Source: Candidatus Obscuribacterales bacterium
GTDB taxonomy: Bacteria > Cyanobacteriota > Vampirovibrionia > Obscuribacterales > Obscuribacteraceae
DNA: 64,000 nt
Assembly: GCA_019744775.1 (NCBI GenBank)
Contig: JAIETZ010000004.1
Coordinates: 124,001-188,000 of the forward strand
Reading direction: 5' to 3'
Within the stretch, counting starts at the first letter, position 1; every line of letters begins with the position of its first letter. The notes under the pieces are model-generated. The model was given only the letters and a program-made list of their open reading frames with translations, did no database searches and had not been told where the DNA came from. The translations under genes were made by a program, and so were the position numbers. Below are positions 36,275-43,863 of this stretch, piece after piece.

Positions 36275-36739
36275 TTAGGAAAAGAACTCCGCATCATCAT
36301 CAGAATCCTCCTCGGAGTCTGTTGAACCCGCGTCTACTCTAGTTCTACTTGAGGGCGTTAAACCGAATTCCTTGGCTATGGACTGAATTTCCTTAGACGC
36401 GTCGGCGGCAATTTTTACATAGGGATTTGCATAAAAGCTCCCTGTTGGTCTCATTAGCACAGCACCTTCCTTGGCAAGCTTTTTCTGGGCATCTAGCCAA
36501 GTTGCCCAGGCACCGCAGTAAAGCTCTAGCTGGCTCTGATCGATCTGAGTCGCAACGCCAAGCCTTTGAAGCTCCGGAACAATTCTAGCCCATTCTTTTT
36601 TGCCTTCGGTTGGCATCCAAGAAGGACAACTTAGATCCCCCGTTGCTGGTTTTGGTTCGTTTGGTAGCCGGCGCTTTCCTGGATTGCCGGCACGCTCTTT
36701 TAGAGCTCTTGATTTTGGAATTGGACCGGGTCTTGCCAT
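36275..36739 (-). CDS. P27-family phage terminase small subunit (copy 1)
   Basis: A 154-residue textbook P27 small terminase: MARPGPIPKSRALKERAGNPGKRRLPNEPKPA start, PSWMPTEGKKEWARIVPELQRLGVATQIDQSQLELYCGAW, then LMRPTGSFYANPYVKIAADASKEIQSIAKEFGLTPSSRTRV. ATG at 36739 has AAGGA 8 nt upstream; the frame continues upstream to 36823 without support. It differs strongly from copy 2, so they are not a recent duplication. In PICI satellites a terminase small subunit redirects the helper phage motor to satellite DNA, and no large subunit is needed. That is the likely role. Confidence 0.88.
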   Translation of the reverse strand: MARPGPIPKSRALKERAGNPGKRRLPNEPKPATGDLSCPSWMPTEGKKEWARIVPELQRLGVATQIDQSQLELYCGAWATWLDAQKKLAKEGAVLMRPTGSFYANPYVKIAADASKEIQSIAKEFGLTPSSRTRVDAGSTDSEEDSDDDAEFFS

Positions 36740-36839
36740 TGTGATTTCCTTTTGATTATTAGTGGTACTAAAAATGGTGCTCGATTTTAATTGTTTAATT
36801 CGCGGTCGTGCGCGCTGACCCAACCGCGCGGTCTTTTGA

Positions 36840-37259
36840 CTAAAAGCTGTAGAGATTAGACCCCCCTATGGGGGGGGGTCCTTCTACGCTCGTACAAATC
36901 GTTCTAAACGGACGAACAAGTGGCTCAATCAAGGTGAAATCTCGCTTCCAGTTTCGCGGAACATTGCGATGCCTTGCTCTTATTTCCTTGGTGAATGGAC
37001 CAATAAGGTGAAGACAGTACTGTTTTCTCAGATGTGGAGATTCAGCGAATTCGCAATCTGCTTGCCTGAAATTGCGACCACCAAGCGTATAAGCAAAGGA
37101 TGTGCCTTCACTGTGATAATGAATCAACTCACAGTAATGACACCAGATAGCCAATTTCCCGCTTTCGGTTCTATATGCGGGAAGAATCAAATGGTTCTCA
37201 TTAAGCCCCAATGGCTCACAATCTTCGCATCTATGTTTAGATCTAGTTTTGGCTGTCAT
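36840..37259 (-). CDS. Zinc-ribbon-like phage protein of unknown function
   Basis: A 139-residue protein with cysteine pairs CEDC (about residues 11-14) and WCHYC (39-42), then GGRNFRQADCEF..SPHLRKQYCLHLIGP. Similar small proteins with a CxxC plus a terminal Cys/His block occur beside terminase genes in actinophage-like genomes, by recollection. AGGAG lies 8 nt upstream of the ATG. The C-terminus is coded over a C9/G9 homopolymer tract (36870-36878) and a palindrome, so its last 12 residues may vary by slippage. Confidence 0.55.
   Translation of the reverse strand: MTAKTRSKHRCEDCEPLGLNENHLILPAYRTESGKLAIWCHYCELIHYHSEGTSFAYTLGGRNFRQADCEFAESPHLRKQYCLHLIGPFTKEIRARHRNVPRNWKRDFTLIEPLVRPFRTICTSVEGPPPIGGSNLYSF
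36861..36878. repeat. C6-TAT-G9 homopolymer palindrome
   Basis: Plus strand CCCCCCTATGGGGGGGGG in the 3' end of the zinc-ribbon gene, 21 bp from its stop. It can form a G/C hairpin and the nine-G tract is prone to slipped-strand change, affecting only the last residues of that protein. Confidence 0.5.
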
Positions 37260-37271
37260 CAGTTTATCTCC

Positions 37272-37574
37272 TTAGGGACTGGTCGATATTGAGGGCGACC
37301 CTGCAAAATCGTCAAATGTTTCTTTCGTTGGCTCTAGCCAATCCAGACTTCGTATATATGTTTGGCTCATTTGCGCTCGCTGTTCATCGGTCCAAGCAAG
37401 AGACCGAAAGTCGTCAAGAAGACTGAGGATTTCGTCCTTGCTTTCTGCCGCCTGGATGCGCGCCAGCCAGTGACCTAGGGTGTCGGTTGGCAATGAGACT
37501 TCCGCCAGATGTTTGGCATTCTTCTCTTGTTCTATTTGATTGGCTGCTTGGTCGTAACACTTCAGAAAGTCCAT
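37272..37574 (-). CDS. Hypothetical protein of the element
   Basis: A 100-residue acidic helical protein (MDFLKCYDQAANQIEQEKNAKHLAEV, IQAAESKDEILSLLDDFRSL), not recognised. GGGGAG lies 10 nt before the ATG. It follows the candidate origin region and precedes the zinc-ribbon gene (12 bp gap), all in the satellite's minus-strand operon. Confidence 0.6.
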   Translation of the reverse strand: MDFLKCYDQAANQIEQEKNAKHLAEVSLPTDTLGHWLARIQAAESKDEILSLLDDFRSLAWTDEQRAQMSQTYIRSLDWLEPTKETFDDFAGSPSISTSP

Positions 37575-37590
37575 TTCTATTTGCTCCCCT

Positions 37591-37778
37591 GCGGAATTAG
37601 AGGATTTAGCGGAATTGATGACAGGGCTTGGCTTATAGTCTTTACACCTCTGCGAATTTGTGCGGATTTACAAACAGAATTAGTAAGAATCGCTTCTAAA
37701 TCCGCACAAATCCGCAAGTATCCAATTGCCATAAGCCTCATGGCGCTTACTATTCCTCCAATTCCGCTAAATCCGCAC
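37591..37778. repeat. Nested inverted repeats, candidate replication origin
   Basis: Inner pair: TGCGAATTTGTGCGGATTTA (37651-37670) against TAAATCCGCACAAATCCGCA (37697-37716), 19 of 20 complementary, 26 nt spacer. Middle pair: GGCTTAT (37630-37636) and ATAAGCC (37731-37737). Outer pair: GGATTTAGCGGAATTG (37602-37617) against CAATTCCGCTAAATCC (37759-37774). The shared unit GCGGATTTA recurs several times, so it also reads as iterons in both orientations. It lies just beyond the end of the helicase-like gene and overlaps its last codons. Candidate satellite origin; alternatively an RNA hairpin regulating the downstream genes. Confidence 0.55.
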
Positions 37779-39108
37779 CTATAGAAGTAAAACCAGGGGT
37801 AATAGACCACCAAGTAATTGCCTTGCCTTTACCTCGACCCCCACCTTCTTTGCGCTGAGTAATCCTGCCAACCGCTTGGAGATCCGTCAGAATCGCATTT
37901 AAGCGATCAGCCGGCAGGTGACCATTGAATAGCTCATTCAGTTGCGTTTGTGACTTGTCGCCTTCAGCTAGCGCCAAAAGGATTTTGTTTGAGTCTGGGT
38001 CGGCTTCGGTATCGCCGAATATATAGCGAGCCGAATTATGGCAGTACTGCCAGACAGCCAAAGCTGCCTCAAGGTGTTCTGGCAAGATGGTACTGCTCCG
38101 ATCCAGGAGTGCATAGATCAGTGCCAATCTAAGAACTTGAGCTTCAGCTCTGGCAGTGACAACGCCAAGAATGCCTGACTCATCCTGAGAAATCATTGGA
38201 TAAAGGGCTTTCCAAATCTCAATGGTGTTTGAGGCTAGCGATACTATCCCAATATCTGATGCGGTTTTGATTGCTTTAGCCAACTCGCTAGACAACTCAT
38301 CTACTAAATCACCATCCATTGCTTTAGGAAAAGGCACCATCTTCTGTCGTCTCGCGCACACCCAGAGAAATCTATTGGCTAACCCATTCCAAACATCCGA
38401 TGTCTGAAGCAATACTTTCAATTCGTGTCTAGTAATGTGTCCGATTATGCAGACGTGAGCACCAGTCGCTTTGATACGGTTTGATTTAGTTAAGGGTGCC
38501 ATGTCACCGTGATCCCACGATGTTCTCAGAATAGAAGAAAGAGTATTCCCATCGCGCTGTATGGCTTTAAGTGCTCCACCTAATTCACCCTCATAAACAA
38601 CCAGTCGCTTATCGTTTACGCCTTCGTCTTCGAGTTCACCGCTCTTGTTTCTCTTGTCACCGGGATCTCTGACGGCATACACCACACCCTCCCCGGAAGA
38701 AAGAGGACCGTGAGACACCTGCAATGGTGGTAATGCATGAATAGTTTCCGCTCTCTCAAAAATTCTCCGAATGGGGTCTGCTGAAGTCCCTTTGCGAGCA
38801 CGACTTGATGCACCAACTAGGGCTGACATCAGCCTTGGTGGATGATTAGTTTCACCAACACGAATTCTTGCTTGGGATCCGAATGCAGCGCCAGAGTGAG
38901 TTAGTGCTGTCAGTAAAATCGCCGCCGGATCTGCCTCACTATTTTCTGTTGCGGCTCTAACTATATTTCCAGCCAGTCCATATAACGCTTTGTCTGACAG
39001 GATGGGCCATGTGGATGGCGCAGCGGACTCAAGTTTTTCCGGTGTGCCGCTCGTGGATTCGATGGTGAATTCTGGCGTCTCATTGATAATGTTCTTGAGG
39101 CTATTCAT
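37750..39108 (-). CDS. DUF3987-type (YfjI-like) helicase/ATPase-like replication protein
   Basis: A 452-residue protein of the DUF3987 type, common next to primases in phage satellites and integrated elements. Recognised segments: AAILLTALTHSGAAFGSQARI, SALVGASSRARKGTS (a Walker-like loop region), VYEGELGGALKAIQRDGNTLSSILRTSWDHGD, IIGHITRHELKVLLQ, GLANRFLWVCARR, and a C-terminal winged-helix-like tail (LLALAEGDKSQTQLNELFNGHL). It probably acts with the primase at the origin. It overlaps the primase stop by one base (TAATG) on the minus strand. Confidence 0.75.
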   Translation of the reverse strand: MNSLKNIINETPEFTIESTSGTPEKLESAAPSTWPILSDKALYGLAGNIVRAATENSEADPAAILLTALTHSGAAFGSQARIRVGETNHPPRLMSALVGASSRARKGTSADPIRRIFERAETIHALPPLQVSHGPLSSGEGVVYAVRDPGDKRNKSGELEDEGVNDKRLVVYEGELGGALKAIQRDGNTLSSILRTSWDHGDMAPLTKSNRIKATGAHVCIIGHITRHELKVLLQTSDVWNGLANRFLWVCARRQKMVPFPKAMDGDLVDELSSELAKAIKTASDIGIVSLASNTIEIWKALYPMISQDESGILGVVTARAEAQVLRLALIYALLDRSSTILPEHLEAALAVWQYCHNSARYIFGDTEADPDSNKILLALAEGDKSQTQLNELFNGHLPADRLNAILTDLQAVGRITQRKEGGGRGKGKAITWWSITPGFTSIGADLAELEE

Positions 39109-40166
39109 TAGCTCGCCACCTCGTTGCTCATTACGTAGTCAAACCAATCAGTACCAGCTCTAGGTGGCAAGAGCAGTTTGACCTTCTTGTGAGCGTACAG
39201 CAGACGAGTTGCGAGCTTTTGAGCCGCTGCGAGTCCAACGTTGTTCATGTCATGGTCGGCAAATATCATTACTTGCTTCACGGTTTCCGGTACCTCTAAG
39301 GAAGCCATGCCACCGGCGGAAACTGTGGACCACACAGGTAGACCAGTAGTTATATGACAGGCAAGAGCGGTCTCAATACCTTCTGCTATTCCAAGGCTCT
39401 CAGAGGCCTCTTGCAGGCGGATCGCTCCACCTCTAGTGGCTCCTTCGTAGATTGGCTTCATGAGCTTCTTAGGCTTTGCTACAGGTGCTTTCTGTCCGTC
39501 CAGGGTTAGATATGTGCGGTGCAAACAAACTGGCTGATTATCGGATGACATAACCAAGGCCAACATTGACGGAAATGTGCCGAGACAATTATCTCCGTCA
39601 AAATAGTCCAGCTCAGGATGATAACGTAAACAAGCTGGTATATCATCCAGCTTTAGTTCCCTAGTCTTGGTCAGATACTTATGAATCGGATCTCCTGATG
39701 CAACCGATCTGGCTTCTGACCAGAATCTATTCAATATCCGAAGTTGCTCTCCGTTTGCTTGTCTATTGGATGTACCGACATTTACTGCTCTGGAAATCGG
39801 CATAGCTGGTAAGCAAGGCTTTCCAGAGAGTCCGAGATAGTCTGCGACAAGGTTTAAGGAGTAAGTAATTTCAATGCCCCGATAGAGCGCAAGCAACTTG
39901 AATCCATCGCCGGCACCACAGTGACTACAAAAAAATGTACCGTCGTCGTTCTTGTTATCGAATCTAAATCTATCTTTGCCACCACAGCAAGGACATGGTC
40001 CATGTTTACGTCTCAGCAGGTGTGACGGCATACCAAGCGATGTGAGTATCTGCAGCCAGTGCCCGTTCGCCACCTGTTTGACTTCTTTGAAGTCCAGTCG
40101 TTTATAATTTGTACGTGCTATTTGATTCGCCCCGCTTGCTTGAGAGGGGCTTTCATTTGTATTCAT
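39108..40166 (-). CDS. Toprim-domain primase (P4 alpha / phage primase type)
   Basis: A 352-residue primase: a zinc-finger block CPCCGGKDRFRFDNKNDDGTFFCSHCGAGDGF (four Cys, residues about 58-90) followed by a primase core and a Toprim domain with GIAEGIETALACH and MIFADHDMNNVGLAAAQKLA. It makes primers for satellite or plasmid replication. The N-terminal block resembles the P4 primase zinc finger. AAGGAG lies 10 nt before the ATG. It heads the replication pair with the DUF3987 protein. Confidence 0.88.
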   Translation of the reverse strand: MNTNESPSQASGANQIARTNYKRLDFKEVKQVANGHWLQILTSLGMPSHLLRRKHGPCPCCGGKDRFRFDNKNDDGTFFCSHCGAGDGFKLLALYRGIEITYSLNLVADYLGLSGKPCLPAMPISRAVNVGTSNRQANGEQLRILNRFWSEARSVASGDPIHKYLTKTRELKLDDIPACLRYHPELDYFDGDNCLGTFPSMLALVMSSDNQPVCLHRTYLTLDGQKAPVAKPKKLMKPIYEGATRGGAIRLQEASESLGIAEGIETALACHITTGLPVWSTVSAGGMASLEVPETVKQVMIFADHDMNNVGLAAAQKLATRLLYAHKKVKLLLPPRAGTDWFDYVMSNEVAS

Positions 40167-40180
40167 GATTGAGAAACTCC

Positions 40181-40435
40181 TTATCCTAGCTTGTCTATTT
40201 CGGCTAGGAGCTTGTCCATAATGTCGAAGTTGTGCGCGATGGCACGGGCAGACCCCTGAATTGTTTTTCTGAGAGATACCAGACTCTCTTGGTCGCCTTT
40301 TACTTGTAAGTGCTGTGTTGAAAGAATTACCCCCTCAAGTTGTCGCTCTTGTTCTTGAAGGGCGCACCAAATTGTATGAGCGGCATAACCGAAAAGATGT
40401 TGTCCAAACTTCTGTGGTTCAATTTCTTTAGGCAT
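40181..40435 (-). CDS. Small hypothetical protein
   Basis: An 84-residue mostly helical protein with no recognised domain (HLFGYAAHTIWCALQEQERQLEGVILSTQHL, ARAIAHNFDIMDKLLAEIDKLG). A strong GGAGGG ribosome site overlaps the end of the AlpA-like gene upstream, so it is probably translated from that mRNA. Its place in replication or regulation is unknown. Confidence 0.6.
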   Translation of the reverse strand: MPKEIEPQKFGQHLFGYAAHTIWCALQEQERQLEGVILSTQHLQVKGDQESLVSLRKTIQGSARAIAHNFDIMDKLLAEIDKLG

Positions 40436-40438
40436 GGT

Positions 40439-40675
40439 TTAACCCTCCTGCCCAGAATCGCTGGTGCTAGTGCGCTTATGACTTTCCATCCAGTGATGAA
40501 CTTCTATCAGGTCATATCGAACGGCGGCGCGCAGACCCTCGCCTTTGATGAAAGGAATTCCACCGCCTACAACTCGGTCGCGCTGAATCTTCGCCCGCGA
40601 CCAGCCGGTAATTCTCGACAGCTCTTGTTCGTCGATGTACCGGGTTTCCATTTTGTGCATACTTGCGTTTTGCAT
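40439..40675 (-). CDS. AlpA/excisionase-type MerR-like DNA-binding protein
   Basis: A 78-residue protein with an AlpA/Xis-type helix-turn-helix: YIDEQELSRITGWSRAKIQRDRVVGGGIPFIKGEGLRAAVRYDLIEVHHWMESHKR. AlpA is a satellite activator and can act as an excisionase. GGGGG lies 6 nt before ATG 40675. It lies just upstream of the replication genes, as in P4-like and PICI elements where AlpA and primase follow integrase genes. The upstream gap contains several GC[AG]TAA-type dyads. Confidence 0.8.
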   Translation of the reverse strand: MQNASMHKMETRYIDEQELSRITGWSRAKIQRDRVVGGGIPFIKGEGLRAAVRYDLIEVHHWMESHKRTSTSDSGQEG

Positions 40676-40711
40676 TTGCTACCCCCAAAGGTTTGTTTGT
40701 CTTGGGAGATA

Positions 40712-40773
40712 TTACGCAGCAATAGATATATTCGTAACCCCCGCATAAAAAACCAATTTCGTTGAATTATGCG
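40712..40773. promoter_or_regulatory. Dyad-rich region upstream of the AlpA-like gene
   Basis: The 112 bp gap between the AlpA-like gene and the unknown gene at 40788 has two inverted repeats: TTACG (40712-40716) with CGTAA (40733-40737), and CGCATAA (40742-40748) with TTATGCG (40767-40773). Repeated GCATAA/TTACGCA elements suggest operators for a DNA-binding regulator such as AlpA. No convincing promoter hexamers seen. Confidence 0.45.
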
Positions 40774-40787
40774 TAGGGTATTGTTTA

Positions 40788-41564
40788 TTAGCTGTCCAAT
40801 CGCCGAACTTGGGAGGCAATGGTGTGCGGTGGGTCAGGTATGTTCAAGAATTCCAGGCATTTTCCAATGACTTGGACACAAACCGACTCCGGGTCACCGG
40901 ACACTCGAATACCATGTTGTGGAAGCATGCGCATGACATCCAGAAACAGTTTATTACGTGCGTGGTCCGCCGGACGTCCCCGTCTGGACGGACTCATTTC
41001 TTTAGCGGCAAGATCAAGCATTTTTTTAATGGCTAGGGAGTCGGTACGCAGTCGATTAAGAATCTCAGTGAATTCTCTACTGGAAGTATCAAATTCAAGA
41101 GTGATTGAATTTGATACTTCCGCCGCCGTGTCTTCGTACTTCTCGGCTATAGCTAATTCACATATAAACTCGACAGCATCTTGAGTCATCAATGCGTCAA
41201 GATGCGGCTCCAATCCAGTGAATCTTTCCAGGACCGAAGTAATTGATTTCTTTAACTTCCTAGGGTCTTGTTCATTGCTCAATTCGGACACAAACCAAAT
41301 GTAGGTTCCGATAGCGAGTTCAATTTGTTTTACAAGCGCATCAGGATGCTCGGGATTTGAGACATTAAGGAGCATTGGTGTTTCATTGTGGGAGATAACG
41401 TAGCTTTCGCTATCATTGCAGTCTACCCCAGAGGGGGAATATTTTGTCCGTAGCCATTCTTTAAGCTTGAGTAAATCGGCTTCCAGATCCCGCTTATTAT
41501 CTGGATCTATTAACGTCTGCCATTGAGAACGGTCCATGAGCCAGTCTGTGTGTTGCGATTGCAT
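40788..41564 (-). CDS. Hypothetical protein of the element
   Basis: A 258-residue acidic soluble protein, not recognised. It begins MQSQHTDWLMDRSQWQTLID and ends with a basic-then-hydrophobic block (MSPSRRGRPADHARNKLFLDVMRMLPQHGIRVSGDPESVC) that could bind DNA. An AAGGAGG site lies 11 nt upstream of the ATG. It is the first gene of the minus-strand module and may be a regulator or accessory factor. Confidence 0.6.
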   Translation of the reverse strand: MQSQHTDWLMDRSQWQTLIDPDNKRDLEADLLKLKEWLRTKYSPSGVDCNDSESYVISHNETPMLLNVSNPEHPDALVKQIELAIGTYIWFVSELSNEQDPRKLKKSITSVLERFTGLEPHLDALMTQDAVEFICELAIAEKYEDTAAEVSNSITLEFDTSSREFTEILNRLRTDSLAIKKMLDLAAKEMSPSRRGRPADHARNKLFLDVMRMLPQHGIRVSGDPESVCVQVIGKCLEFLNIPDPPHTIASQVRRLDS

Positions 41565-41839
41565 GCTTTGATGCGCCTCCTTCGTGACGCTCCTTCAAAT
41601 TGATTGCCAAGCCAGATGAAGAAGGTGTTCACTTTTCGGGAGCTACCCTAGGCTGGCGAACCCATATTGTAAGTTGACCCGTGCGTGGTTGAGTGGCATC
41701 TGGCTAAGAATCCCCAAAACGCAAGCTGCATAAGGGGAGCGCTAAGTGCGCACGACGCTAAGAATGGATTGTCAAAGGTTGTGGTAAGATGAAATTGGGG
41801 CTGCCAGTAAGGTGGCTATTTTAGTTTCGAGGATTTGCA

Positions 41840-41983
41840 GTGCTTAAGTTACTCAGTCTGGTACCAATACAGAGAGATGAGCGCGAGGGGATTGCGCGGC
41901 ATCAATGGGCGTTAGCTGCCGCACAACGGCTCATGTTTTGTACTCGCTGGAAGATGCTATTAACGGACATAATTCGTCAATGA
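41840..41983 (+). CDS. Micro-protein 1 of a coupled cascade
   Basis: A 47-codon frame with GTG start and a good GAGGA ribosome site 6 nt upstream (41829-41833). It begins MLKLLSLVPIQRDEREG and ends in a hydrophobic, basic tail (RLMFCTRWKMLLTDIIRQ). The stop overlaps the next frame's start by ATGA. Not recognised; the coupling is the main evidence that it is translated. Confidence 0.45.
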   Translation: MLKLLSLVPIQRDEREGIARHQWALAAAQRLMFCTRWKMLLTDIIRQ

Positions 41984-42102
41984 AATTTGGGCAATTGAGT
42001 TTTGCGCTCATCGAACTGCCTACCCACTTAGGGAACGGGGATTTTTCCGACCCGATTCGCAACTTTCGCAGGTTTAGCAGCTCGCTTTATGATTTCTTGT
42101 GA
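41980..42102 (+). CDS. Micro-protein 2 of a coupled cascade
   Basis: A 40-codon frame starting MKFGQLSFALIELPTHLGN and ending SSSLYDFL. It is entered by an ATGA overlap with micro-protein 1 and has no separate strong ribosome site. Its stop is followed after 7 bp by micro-protein 3. Function unknown. Confidence 0.4.
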   Translation: MKFGQLSFALIELPTHLGNGDFSDPIRNFRRFSSSLYDFL

Positions 42103-42109
42103 GGTACTC

Positions 42110-42256
42110 ATGCTTAAAATAGGACCAAGTCTAACAATCCTGAACGATCAGAATAAACCACCTCGACCAATGCGGAAATGGTTATGGGTTTTCAAATTAC
42201 GCGGGTCCTTTAGCAGTGTATTGCAGGGCATTCTAAGTAACAGATTTCTGCGGTAG
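42110..42256 (+). CDS. Micro-protein 3 of a coupled cascade, basic
   Basis: A 48-codon frame with GAGGT 4 nt before the ATG: MLKIGPSLTILNDQNKPPRP, then a basic, Trp-rich second half (MRKWLWVFKLRGSFSSVLQGIL). It converges on the recombinase-HigA fusion, whose stop is 37 bp away. Together these three frames look like a small regulatory or toxin-like operon. Confidence 0.4.
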   Translation: MLKIGPSLTILNDQNKPPRPMRKWLWVFKLRGSFSSVLQGILSNRFLR

Positions 42257-42293
42257 CAAATTCAATTACTTGATCCTGGGCTTGGCAAAGCTT

Positions 42294-43631
42294 CTACGTG
42301 TTACGTCGCATGAATAATTCCGGTTCGACGCCCAACCGACCGGCGAGTCGCTGGGCGTTTTTCTTGCTCAACAAGTGCTTGCCGGATAACAACTCAGAGA
42401 CCGTGCTTTTTGAGCCTAGGATTTTCACCAAATCATTCCGCGTCAGTCCTTGTTCCCTCATCAGCCATTGAAGTGCTTCATGTGGTGGCTTATGGGCAAG
42501 TGTTGCTCGCTGTTTCTGTTCATAAACTCCAATCAATGTGGCAAGAACCTCAAAGTAATCTCGTTCATCAGGTTCTGTGATGTTTCTGCGAAGAGATTGA
42601 CGATGTACGTGCTTGGCTGTCTCGTACTCGCTTTCGGATTGTATTAGGCGTAAGGGTAGCTTTGAAAACCAGCCGAGATATCTTGAATAGTCTTTGAAGC
42701 GCCTCATAGTGGTGACAAGCGCTTCTAGCTCATCTGGTGTCACACTTTTCTTGGAAAGCAAGCTCATGCTTTCCTCCGGCAAATCGTTGAACCATTGCTG
42801 TTGTACTAACTGTCTAGCTTCTAGCTCAGCATCTTTGCCAGCAATCGCGTATACCTTCATCGTTGTCACCAACGACTTGTGATTCATAGCCCCTTGAATA
42901 ATTGTCGCGCTGACATTCAAGTCAGCCATTGCTGCGGCAAGCGAGCGTCTTAAATCATGTGGACGAGCATACGGTATCTCCGCGGCAGCAATAAGGCTGC
43001 GCCATGATTTATACAACCAACCCATGTGACCCTCACCCTGTGCGGACGGAAAGACCCATGGCGTGTCATTCTTGCGCGAATTGATAATATTCAATTCATT
43101 AGGACCTAAGGGGATTAATTGCGGCGTGCCATTTTTTGTTTTGGGAATAATCCACCATCGAGCTTCAAGATTCAGATGTTCCCAGCGCATGGATAATAGA
43201 CTGTTTCTGCGGACACCGGTAAACAGTGAGAGCATCACATAGTCGTGGAGATCTTTGTTTTCTCGCTTTTGCAAGAGTCGATTTAGCGTTTGAACTTCTG
43301 ATGCGCTTAGTCGTCTAGTTCTGACATTCTCTGGAAATTGTTCTACCAGAGCAAATGGATTGGGTTCAGAGCACAGTTGCCATTTTATGCCTTTATTCCA
43401 GGCCGCTTTAAGCGTCTGTAAAACCCTGTTGGATTGAATAGGTGACCGTTCACCGATTCGCTGATGCAGCGCTTCGGCAACGGTAATATCAATCTCGGAT
43501 AGCTTTCTGGCGAACATGTAACTAACATGCTTATTTAAGGTTTGCTCAGTAGCTGTTGCGGTAACGCGGCGCTTATACATGTGTCTATGCAAATAGGCAT
43601 CGATCAAGTCTTTTAGAGTTAGATCGTTCAT
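42294..43631 (-). CDS. Tyrosine recombinase fused to a HigA-type antitoxin domain
   Basis: A 445-residue fusion. Residues 1-280 are a phage-type tyrosine recombinase with all catalytic positions: Arg141 (TGVRRNSL), His225 and Arg228 (HDLRR), His251 (MNHKS), Tyr261 (KVYA). Residues about 330-445 match a full HigA antitoxin: ESEYETAKHVHRQ, ERDYFEVLATLIGVYEQK, then the HTH (HEALQWLMREQGLTRNDL, LGSKSTVSELLSGKHLL, LAGRLGVEPELF). HigA proteins bind their own promoter and neutralise HigB; no HigB-like gene is seen nearby. An 18 bp palindrome lies 63 bp upstream. Most likely a self-regulating excision or inversion factor. Confidence 0.85.
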   Translation of the reverse strand: MNDLTLKDLIDAYLHRHMYKRRVTATATEQTLNKHVSYMFARKLSEIDITVAEALHQRIGERSPIQSNRVLQTLKAAWNKGIKWQLCSEPNPFALVEQFPENVRTRRLSASEVQTLNRLLQKRENKDLHDYVMLSLFTGVRRNSLLSMRWEHLNLEARWWIIPKTKNGTPQLIPLGPNELNIINSRKNDTPWVFPSAQGEGHMGWLYKSWRSLIAAAEIPYARPHDLRRSLAAAMADLNVSATIIQGAMNHKSLVTTMKVYAIAGKDAELEARQLVQQQWFNDLPEESMSLLSKKSVTPDELEALVTTMRRFKDYSRYLGWFSKLPLRLIQSESEYETAKHVHRQSLRRNITEPDERDYFEVLATLIGVYEQKQRATLAHKPPHEALQWLMREQGLTRNDLVKILGSKSTVSELLSGKHLLSKKNAQRLAGRLGVEPELFMRRNT

Positions 43632-43670
43632 GTCCCCGTTACTGTCCTTAGTGCTTAGATTTATTTGAGA

Positions 43671-43711
43671 AACCTAAGCGGTTAGGTTATTAGTATTATT
43701 AGCTAATAATA
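43671..43711. promoter_or_regulatory. Two palindromes upstream of the recombinase-HigA fusion
   Basis: AACCTAA-GCGG-TTAGGTT (43671-43688) and an 18 bp perfect palindrome TATTATTAGCTAATAATA (43694-43711) lie 40-80 bp before the fusion gene start. HigA-family proteins repress through palindromes in their own promoters, so these are likely operators; an attachment site for a second recombinase is the alternative. Confidence 0.55.
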
Positions 43712-43863
43712 GGTCTGACACTGGTTTCTGAAACATCAATACCCATTCTTGCTTTCAAATAATCGGTTGCCATTCACTTGAAGGAATGATTCGCATAAGA
43801 TTGCAACTGGTTCGCAACTCAGAAAGCTCCGCCTGTTTAAAAATCGCAGAATTCGCAGCTCTT

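Noticed and set aside
37591-37778. CRISPR array
   Set aside because: Repeats are inverted and nested, with no regular spacing or spacers; no cas gene is present in the window.
37577-37813. 78-codon minus-strand frame over the inverted-repeat region
   Set aside because: It is a product of the repeats and overlaps the helicase gene end; it is repetitive and has no protein-like composition.
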